64,000 bases of DNA from Escarpia spicata. Lineage: Eukaryota; Annelida; Polychaeta; Sabellida; Siboglinidae. Location: positions 496,001 to 560,000 of the forward strand of contig OZ023217.1 of NCBI GenBank assembly GCA_963995525.1, read 5' to 3'. Below, piece after piece: positions 55,331 to 64,000 of this stretch. The notes beneath the pieces were generated by a model. It searched no databases. It saw nothing but the letters and a program-made list of their open reading frames with translations, and was not told the origin of the DNA. Each line of letters starts with the position of its first letter. Position 1 is the stretch's first letter. The position numbers were made by a program, and so were the translations under genes.

Positions 55331-55687
55331 GTGGCTGTTGCATACAGTCACTGTAATACATTGCATACACCTGCCTATAGGGTGCATGATGTTGTCCTTG
55401 TGAAAGGCCACCTAAAGGAAATTTCGTGCCAACAATACATAAATTTGTCACCCTGTGTCAATGATATACAAGATTCAACTCCATTGGGAGTTGATTTATC
55501 TCTTTCCTCCACTATTGGAGCAGTGCATGTGGTAAAGAGGGAAGGGGTTCTATGGTGTTTTGACACTTCCAGTGCCCTTCCCACTGGCAATGCAATAGTC
55601 ATGTCAACGAATGTCAAAAAACCTAACAGGTCACAATCGAGGCTACACTCGTCTGTTACTGCTTTAGGTGAGTTTTTAGGTCAGTGA
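55331..55687 (+). other. Open frame of 118 codons, unclear
   Basis: The frame reads VHDVVLVKGHLKEISC and later GAVHVVKREGVLWCFDTSSA, ending just after a donor-like TTAG/GTGAG at 55668. The opposite strand is also open for 80 codons. There is no recognised domain. It could be an exon, a transposon scrap or chance, and I cannot decide. Confidence 0.2.
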
Positions 55688-57473
55688 CCTACTTAAGGTA
55701 TTAACCCTTTGTTTGTCAAGGCTGCAGTTGTTAGTGTTTACTTTGGACTTGTTTGACATGACCCTCCTTCTACATTGTCTGAGGTGAACCTTAATCTGAG
55801 AGCATCTGGATTATAGCCTCCCTTTGCAGGTGGGAGAGACTGGCCCACCTAAAGCTTTCCAGATGATCACCTCATATTTGTACTCAAGTAACTCAGGTAT
55901 ATATCTCTCTGTGTTGACATTGGTGTACTTGATACTTTCAGCCCTGGTTAACAGCAACAAACTGGCAGTAGTCGGTCTAATATATTTTGCACTTAAATGT
56001 TCTGTTCATGTAGATGCAACCTCTGGGGGAATATTGTTATGAAGCATACGTCATTGTTAGGTTGCTAGACCCATTTAAAAAATATAGTATGGGAATTTCA
56101 TTCAAGTAATTAGTAAATTAATCAGTACATTTTTAACATGTACGTTTTGTTTTTAAGTGGAACCATTGAGGTTGACAGTAGGTTTTTTATACTTATTTTG
56201 GGGCTATTGTTATGTTTCAGTTTCTATAATTTGTGAAATTATTTAATTAATTGTACATACCTGGGTGGTCTCAGACACTGAGTTCCTTTGCTTTTAAAAG
56301 ACACTGGTGTGTATAGGTCAGAACTGCAGAAGAATGGATGTGTGTTTGCTGCTAACTGCTTTGTTTGCAGCTTTTACAATGGCATCTTGTAATACCCGCA
56401 ATCACAACTTTGGTAGAGGCACAGAGCAAACTGAGCATTTACTGTTTGGATGGTGTCTGTTCTGTGTATTCTGTACATAGTTTCAGAGTTGGTAGTTTTT
56501 ACTATTTCAGTCATTTTGTTTCTGGCACTAGACATGCCACACCCTGCTGGGCTTGTTCAATGAGATCGTGGTCTTTTTGCAGGTGAGGCAATCTGCTTTC
56601 TTCCAGCCATTTGGATGAAAGCCTTTAAGGGTGTATGAACATTGCTGTCTTTGCATAAGCCTGCAGCATTGTTACCCATTGTATTGCATTTTGACTGCAT
56701 TGATATTTTTCTCTAAGTGCTCTCTATCTGTGTATCTATAGCAAAATGAGAAGTTGGGTGTGTGGAAAGGTCAGTTAGCTAGTGCTTAACTCATTACGTT
56801 TTTATTGGATACTTGTAAAAACACCAGTCTGAGTCAGATTGTAACACGAGAGAAACCGCTGTTGGATAACTGAGCCACTTTGGTTGTTTAAAATATGCAA
56901 CCTGTTGTAAAGGAATGCTGCCTGCCCTGAGAATAAAGCAGTTGTGTTCACGAACCCCTCATAAAGTCACAAGTGTGATAGAATTCAGTTTTTGTGGACA
57001 CGCATGGATGCACGTTGCACACATATATATGGGAATGAGCACAGTACTGGTACACAAAAATGGGACATCAGACTTGAAAATTCAAATGCATAATTTTGAT
57101 TCAAAATGCTTACATTCCGAAGGAGGAGGTAACTGTGCATAACTGCTATTGAAGCTGGGATAACTTTCGTCACGGTCAAGAGATGGCAATATGAAGTTAA
57201 TCTCGAAGGTAGTATGTAACATGGACACAAATTAAGGTCAATATCACCATGACATCCTGTTTAGACTTAACTTGAGAACCAGCAAGATTCAACTATTGGA
57301 TGTGCAGGCAATGTGTTGTATTCCATAAACGTTTGGTGTTCTCTACGATACTAGCTTTGCCATGCTGGTCAACACAGAATAGGCTTAGTGTATGAAAAGG
57401 CAGTACATAACATGAATATTTTGTAAGAATTTTTTTTTAATACCTCCAATTTTGATTTTAAAAATCAAAACAG
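55688..57473. other. Non-coding, nothing recognised
   Basis: AT-rich sequence without a supported gene or repeat. It is possibly intronic if the flanking candidate exons are real. Confidence 0.5.
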
Positions 57474-57587
57474 ACCTTCTCTGCTGGAACCAATTGAAGT
57501 TGGAAGACTGTTGGGAGCAGCAGAAAAAACTTCAGTTGATAAAAAAACTTCACCAGTTGATTCATTATCCCAGCAACATGGACAGAG
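57474..57587 (+). CDS. Candidate exon, phase-compatible with 52546-52684
   Basis: 114 bp between a T-rich tract ending AAAACAG and donor GTAGGTGG. Two frames are open. The one in phase with the candidate exon at 52.55 kb reads LLCWNQLKLEDCWEQQKKLQ then LIKKLHQLIHYPSNMDR, which looks like a coiled coil. The other reads PSLLEPIEVGRLLGAAEKTS. The join to the first candidate (GAT G plus AC) keeps frame. The family is not recognised and intermediate exons may exist. Confidence 0.33.
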
Positions 57588-60166
57588 GTAGGTGGAGATC
57601 TTGAAATGCCAACTTAAATTTAATAAAGGAAGAAAGAACTCAACACTTATCTATATGAAAAAAATGCAGTTTTTATTGTAAGGTACAGAGGTCCTAGATC
57701 ATTTGGCTGCATACAGGAATCAACAAAACACAGTCTAGGGCTTTACTGTCAGTTTGATTTGTATATCTACTAATCAAATTTATATATTTTACAAAGAAAT
57801 AATGGCTAGATTTTATCTAAACACAGTAAAAAATTTTTTAAACTTTCTGACTACGTAATGAGACAATTTGGCTGAGGATGTACGTAACATTTTCGAAAAA
57901 TCGAACAGTGAAAAAACGTGCTTGCAGTCTTTCCGGTGACCATCTTGTCATAGATAGATTCTCGTTGCTGTAAATGAGTTATCCTGGTATCCATGATGTT
58001 GTATAATGGTGAAGATGTTTTTTTATTGGAACAAATTCATTGGAGGTACGTAACTGATAAGTGAATATGACAAAAGATAACTTTTGTTAGGTCTGCATCA
58101 AAAACTTTTTATTTATGCTTCTAGAAAAATAACTTCCCAAGTTAATTAGTGCTAATGAGCGATCGTTTCACGACATGTCTGATATATGTAATGCATTTTA
58201 TCTTTGTGGTCGTAATGTTCTGAAGGTGTGTGTAGATGGACACAGAAAATTATGTACGTCTGCCACCTGATATTTTAGGTTGCTAGTTATTAACAACTTG
58301 AGGTATTAAATTATACTTTTGGGCTATTCTTCAATTAAGCTGAATCTTTTATAATCTAAAACAAAGCCACAGAGCAGGGTCTAATATATACTGGTTTTTC
58401 CGTATCCCAAATATGACATAAAAGTCAGGTCGCTTTCGGGTGGAAATCATTCATACATAAAAATGGGTCGAGCAATGGGATATTTTTTGGGATGTTATAT
58501 CTATGGGATGTATTGTAAATATATAATAAGTCGAAGAAAACATTTTCTTTTATTGTACAATATTTATTTCCCTTATAATTATGGCAACACAAGTGTACCA
58601 ATGCCGTGTTCTGACCCATATATATACGTACTACCCAGGGTACATGCAGTTTGCATCAGACTTTCTACAACTAACAGGTCTTAAATGCTGCATAAGAACT
58701 TTGCATGTTAAACTATTTAACAAATACAAGTTTGATGTTTACTGGATTTGCAAGGGGATGCTGTACAATAATAATAATAACACTTTTATTGGATTTTTCC
58801 TCAGATGTCGTTACACAAATTTTTATGTAAGAAAATTTTTTATTTCATTACAATTATATGTTCACATTACACACCCACAGACATAATTGCACACACATGT
58901 ATATATAGACACCATTACATGAAGGGGGAGATGGGTGTAGCTTAGGTCTATAATATATAACAGTGTCACATGTGGCTTTTTTCACATTGTCAACCAATAA
59001 CGACCTTAAAACAAAAACCTGGACATTGTGACTGGAATGAGGTGGTCTGTCAGTATCATTATCAACAATAGCTGGCCTGACTAGCAACAATATGCCTGCA
59101 TATTGGTCACATTCCAGGGATGAGGCCCTTTCCAAAATATCTGAGTCACCGCTGGCTAATGCATTTGGTATTTTTAAGCATATAAAAGTATTCTTTCAAT
59201 CTTTGAGAACAAATTCTGTATAAATTTGTATTAGTTGTGAATATACTATTTTTTTATTTATTATCTTCTACATTATTATATACATTATTATGATGTACAT
59301 TATTATATAGCTACTACTACATAAATTAAAGTGTAGGCCATTTTCTGTAGGTTGTCTAACACAGTTGTAACCCAGTAATAGTTCTCCTGTCCGTCTGGAA
59401 TGAGGATTCATCAGTCTGTAGTCCTGGTTCTATTTGGCTGACGGCTGCCGTTGCCAGTCAAAGCTTTCTGTGATCCATGCTGGACAACACAGACTGTTTC
59501 TTGGATAGCAGGAAAGTTGGTTGGATTTGGACTGTTGGTTCTAGGTAGATTAAATTTTGATTCTGAGTAGATAGCATTTTGTTTGTTGATTTTCTGTGAC
59601 CTTAATTTTAATGAGAAAATGTTATAAAACACACTGCCATAATTTCTTTAACACTTAGCTGACATTTTGATTAATTAAAGTATCTAAATAATATATGGAA
59701 TTGATGCCAGGCTGCCAGCTAAGGAGTGAGCTTTCCCAATTTAAGATGGACTGCACATACCGGTACTATAGTTTTTATTTTTATGTCCAATTTTGACCAG
59801 ATCGAAACATTCATATAGAAGCTAATTAATGTTTTCAGAATGTGCAACAAAAAACTGATAAAAGAAGCAAAAAAGAATTGTTTAGCAATGTAACGGTAGG
59901 CAGACATTTCCATTACTTGTTTTACAAAAGTGTAAATAAATTTGCCTACATTCTGTTGCAAAAGTAGCCTTTTTTGGAAGGTATTTCTTATTATAATTGA
60001 CCTGATTTGATAAAAGCAAAGTTGTGTTGTTTCTGATAACCTCTCGTATTGCCAAACATGTTGGGTTTTTTAACAAAGGAATCCTTTGACAAATATCAGT
60101 TGCCTGGTAGTGCAGGGTTGTTATATTTCTCTTTATAGGTTCTTTTAGAAATGTAACAGTGACAGA
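57588..60166. other. Non-coding, nothing recognised
   Basis: AT-rich. Minus frames 58854-59135 and 59411-59632 have no recognised family. It contains short (TA)/(ATT) runs, for example near 59.27 kb. Confidence 0.5.
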
Positions 60167-60350
60167 TCATCTGTTGATATTTGCTGACATCTGCTGATAT
60201 ATGGTCTTATCTAAGTCTGTTGGTCCATCTGCTGATATATGGTCTTAGCTAGGTATGGTGGTTCATCTGCTGATATATGGTCTTAGCTAGGTCTGTTGGC
60301 CCATCTGCTGATATATGATCTTAGCTAGGTCTGTTGATCCATCTTCTGAT
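60167..60350. repeat. 38-bp tandem repeat, about four copies
   Basis: 'catctgctgatatatggtct' plus 'tagctaggtctgttggcc' repeats about four times with point changes, degenerating at both ends. Confidence 0.9.
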
Positions 60351-61708
60351 ATTGACTTTTAATTTTCACAGCACAATATATTTTTCAAATTGTTTTGTTA
60401 ATTTTCTGTAAAATAGAATACTATTGTATGGCATTGATCTATAATATGGTTGCTTAATTTATATTAATTATTTTGTTGTCATTTGGACTTGTAAATAAAC
60501 ATTTCCTAAATACCAATTAAAATTTTCTTGGCAGTTTTCCTCTTCAAACTTCAAGTATGTAAATACTGCTAAAAAGTTATAATAATTATCTTGAAACATC
60601 CTCTTCCAATGTGAGGGGGCTAAAACATTTGTATAAAATTAAATTATGAAGTTCATGGTTAACTAAAACAGGCTTCCACAATGGCTTACTGACTTTGAAA
60701 GGACAACATAAATATCAGTGGCACATGCATTTTTTCGTAATATTGTGGAGAGCTTCAAATGGTGTTTGTTTCCTGTAAACAAATTGAAAGTTAGCCCAAC
60801 AGTAAATGGTAGTCACACACTCTCAGGCCGTCACTAAAAACAACAGTGAACTTTGACCATGATGTCCCATCACAAGTTATTTTGGTGTTAATTTCTGGTA
60901 GGTTACTGCTATACAGGTCATGAGTCAGAATGTTTACTTCCCACCTATCAAGAGTGCTGAAAAGTCATAGAAACTCAGTGTCCATGTGAATTTACTTCAG
61001 ATTAGTTAGCATAGAAACATTTCAATCTACAGTGGATTTACTGCAGATCAGTTGTCATAGAAACTGAGTGTCAATGTGGATTTAAGGTTTTTGTAGATTT
61101 TGCTTGTCCAGCTTCTTTGTGGTCATTTTATGTTGTGTAATTTCCCTGTTCTACGTTATTTAATTAGCAACCAGTGCAGTGAATTCTAGGGTGCTGGAGT
61201 ATCTTAAAAGTTAGAGCTGACATATACAGCAATTTGTAGCAACCACAATGTTGGAAATTATGCTGTTGGAAATTACAAAGTACAAAGGTTTTTGTGGTGG
61301 CGTTGAACTTGTTCAGAATTGCCTTTGTGGCTGTTGCTGTTGTCAGAGTCAGGGTGCAGACCCATGGCCAGGCTAACTCCCTGAAACTGTACGACTAAGG
61401 TAATTACTGAGTAGGTTATGTTTCAAAGTCTTTAGTGGCTGTTACTGAAACGTCATCATGAATACTAATCATGCAGCTGACTCAGCTGAGATACTTTTTA
61501 CTTTTATGATGTCTACAGTAACTCCAAATTTTGATCACAAAACAAAGAAGAAATGTTTGTGTTAAGTAATAAAAATGGAAACTGTAATGTTATTTTTTAT
61601 AAGTTTTTGTATTTAGTAAATATTATGTACAAATCTGATGCAGGCAGAGTAGGATTTCATGTGGGCGATTTGCATTTATGAATAACAAAAATGCAAAGCA
61701 ATACTTAG
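60351..61708. other. Non-coding, nothing recognised
   Basis: AT-rich sequence with a weak local duplication near 60.98-61.08 kb ('catagaaact.agtgtc.atgtg'). No supported gene. Confidence 0.5.
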
Positions 61709-62574
61709 TATGAATGATGGCAATGAGAGTGTCAGGAGATAGGTGAAGTTATACACAGTCTTCCTTCTGACTACTGTGGGTAGAACACCAGCAGTATGAA
61801 TGATGGCATTGAGAGTGTCAGGAGATGGGTGAAGTTATACACAGTCTTCCTTCTGACTGCTGTGGGTAGAACACCAGCAGTATGAATGATGGCATTGAGA
61901 GTGTCAGGAGATGGGTGAAGTTATACACAGTCTTCCTTCTGACTGCTGTGGGTAGAACACCAGCAGTCTGAATGATGGCATTGAGAGTGTCAGGAGATAG
62001 GTGAAGTTATACACAGTCTTCCTTCTGACTGCTGTGGGTAGAAAACCAGCAGTCTGAATGATGGCATTGAGAGTGTCAGGAGATAGGTGAAGTTATACAC
62101 AGTCTTCCTTCTGACTGCTGTGGGTAGAACACCAGCAGTATGAATGATGGCATTGAGAGTGTCAGGAGATAGGTGAAGTTATACACCGCCTTCCTTCTGA
62201 CTACTGTGGGTAGAAAACCAGCAGTCTGAATGATGGCATTGAGAGTGTCAGGAGATAGGTGAAGTTATACACAGTCTTCCTTCTGACTGCTGTGGGTAGA
62301 ACACCAGCAGTATGAATGATGGCATTGAGAGTGTCAGGAGATAGGTGAAGTTATACACCGCCTTCCTTCTGACTACTGTGGGTAGAACACCAGCAGTCTG
62401 AATGATGGCATTGAGAGTGTCAGGAGATAGGTGAAGTTATACACAGTCTTCCTTCTGACTGCTGTGGGTAGAACACCAGCAGTATGAATGATGGCATTGA
62501 GAGTGTCAGGAGATAGGTGAAGTTATACACCGCCTTCCTTCTGACTACTGTGGGTAGAACACCAGCAGTCTGAA
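61709..62574. repeat. 86-bp minisatellite, ten copies
   Basis: Ten highly similar copies of an 86-bp unit ('gaatgatggcattgagagtg', 'gaagttatacacagtcttcc', 'actgctgtgggtagaacacc'). Variants such as 'cacagtcttcc' versus 'caccgccttcc' alternate in the last copies, indicating duplication of two-unit blocks. Confidence 0.96.
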
Positions 62575-62890
62575 AATATCCGCTCATTCCAGACATATTA
62601 TCATATAAACGTTGATATCATTTCGATAATGTGTCCAATTGTGGCATAATGACATCCCATTACATAATCATCAGGAAATTGGTGGAGCATATTGAGTTGG
62701 TGATAAGTATCAAATGTGATATTTTGGCGTCACTGCTCTGTCTATAGACGTGTCCTGGTAAGTTCATTCTGAGTATATTGTAACATGTATTTCATATTTT
62801 GTTGCTCCATTTTGTGTCTGATATGTAGGTCTGTTATAAAGACCAGTTATCAGCACTGAAAAGTATGTTTGGAATTTCATATTATGAGTA

Positions 62891-63291
62891 CCGGATTTGT
62901 TCTATTAAGCGTACATGCCCTAATTAGCGTACACCCCCTTTTTAGTAGCAACCGACGCCGTGATCTCAATGCCAACCTTGACTGTTGAATCCATTATTGT
63001 GTTTTAATTTCTACCAATATCACATTAGATTCAAAGCTTGGTGATGAAACAACATCGAAAGGTCCACCTAAATTATCATATTTTTACAGTGTTCTGGTAT
63101 CATGTTGCTCGTATGTGAGAAGCATAAATCACTTGCCAGTCATGTCTGCCGAGATGGCTGTACTCAGGAACCACAGGAACCAAAGAAAGTGGGTGCACAC
63201 CCCTGTACGCTTATTGGAACACAAAATTTGACACATTTCCAAGTCTCAAATATTTGCTAAGCGTACTGTACGCTTAATAGAATGAATACGG
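62891..63291. mobile_element. MITE with ~24-bp TIRs and TA duplication
   Basis: The left end CCGGATTTGTTCTATTAAGC and the reverse complement of the right end, CCGTATTCATTCTATTAAGC, are inverted repeats with a shared 'gtac' extension, flanked by TA on both sides (62889-62890 and 63292-63293). The ~400-bp core has no coding frame. TA duplication and these ends suggest the Tc1/mariner-pogo (Tigger-like) group. Confidence 0.82.
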
Positions 63292-63293
63292 TA

Positions 63294-64000
63294 TATTGCT
63301 GTGTCCCATAAAAGATCCAAGTTTACATAGTTTGATAGTCAGCCATCTTCTTTATTGACATAGTTGAATGCAAATATGTACTGTCTGTTTAGTGCTTGTG
63401 TAACGTTAGACGTCGGCTAGAAAGATGTCTGACTCATGCCCTGATAATAATATAGCATCATGCATATCATATGGCGTGTACTCTGGTAAGAAGCTATATT
63501 TACCTTCATGTATGTGGGGTAACTAGGCTTTTAGATAGGGTAGCCAAAAAAAATTCACAAACTACACACATCTGTTTGATTTTGTTAAATTTTAACAATT
63601 AAAATGTGATTGTTTCAAATAATCAAGATGAAATGTACAGGTTTTGGCATCACATTTGAACATGGTTTAATGATAAAAACAAATGTAAAACCCCCCTGCA
63701 ATGTTTCAACAAACTGAGTCAGTGTTTTTCTAGTATTTGGAACAGGGAATTGCTGGTTCAAGAGGTCTAACCTTCAAGGAACCTGTGGAGAGATTTATTT
63801 CCCCTGGAGTATGTTGGTTAATTAGTGAGGTCTTGTGGGTCAGGTGCTGTTGGCTGGTGCTTCTATCACAGTCCAAGGGATGCCTGGCACAGCTGGCAAA
63901 TTACCAAGCTGGGAAACATTAGGACACAAGCATAGAATGGTGTTGCTTAAAGGGGTTGGCTGATTTGTTTTATTAATTAATAATATTTTTTTATGAGTAG
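63294..64000. other. Non-coding, nothing recognised
   Basis: The last 700 bases hold no supported gene. The 61-codon frame 63737-63922 has no recognised family. Confidence 0.5.

Noticed and set aside
55331..55687. A confident protein-coding exon
   Set aside because: Both strands are open and no family is recognised. It is listed only as an unclear frame.
61200..61380. Possible last exon ending VQTHGQANSLKLYD and a stop before GTAATT
   Set aside because: The frame is short and without a clear acceptor or family. The similarity to a real C-terminus may be chance.

Overview
The window is animal nuclear DNA. It has GT-AG introns up to 12 kb long, very abundant minisatellites and nested eukaryotic transposons, and no prokaryotic features. 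The main host gene is read on the minus strand. It is the 5' part of an SLC44-type (choline transporter-like, CTL2/CTL4-like) gene, reconstructed here from eight coding exons between 28,010 and 4,121. Together they give about 242 residues: the cytoplasmic N-terminus, the first membrane helix and nearly all of the first large cysteine-rich extracellular loop. The rest of the gene must lie left of position 1. All seven exon joins keep the reading frame. The species cannot be fixed from sequence alone. Tandem repeats that contain splice junctions are something I recall, unverified, from amphioxus Adh introns, so a cephalochordate is a reasonable first guess. Another marine invertebrate is possible.

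Layout: 1-28,010 is the SLC44 gene. Its introns carry at least ten tandem arrays (18, 26, 30, 39, 43, 45, 52, 52, 68 and 70 bp units), a fold-back element, MITE/SINE-like repeats, a broken CR1-type LINE (23.75-25.0 kb) and a LINE 3' scrap (27.2 kb). Three arrays contain the exon edge and the splice site: donor arrays after exons 4 and 7, and an acceptor array before exon 6. A CpG-rich 5' flank with a CCAAT box and a CACGTG box lies at 28.0-28.26 kb.

28.27-50 kb is a transposon graveyard. It holds an internally deleted CR1-like LINE (28.3-30.66 kb), a 5'-truncated LINE with a (TAC)n tail (32.55-33.95 kb) and a decayed Cys-rich/Tudor-like fragment (34.9-35.35 kb). A complete 5.07 kb Ty3/gypsy element follows (35,830-40,902, minus strand), with 124-bp LTRs, a 5-bp target duplication and a primer-binding site complementary to its own LTR, which suggests self-priming. 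Next come a broken tyrosine recombinase followed by an array of palindromes and a B-A-B repeat arrangement (41.2-43.74 kb), a hAT/DUF4371 fragment, an RTE-like LINE (minus), a decayed zinc-finger/PIN-nuclease-like gene and a second internally deleted CR1 element with an SGNH-esterase ORF1.

50-64 kb is mostly non-coding and carries two phase-compatible candidate exons of an unrecognised plus-strand gene (52.55 and 57.47 kb), an 86-bp minisatellite, short tandem repeats and a MITE with TA target duplication. Almost all of the longest open frames in the window are artefacts of tandem arrays.
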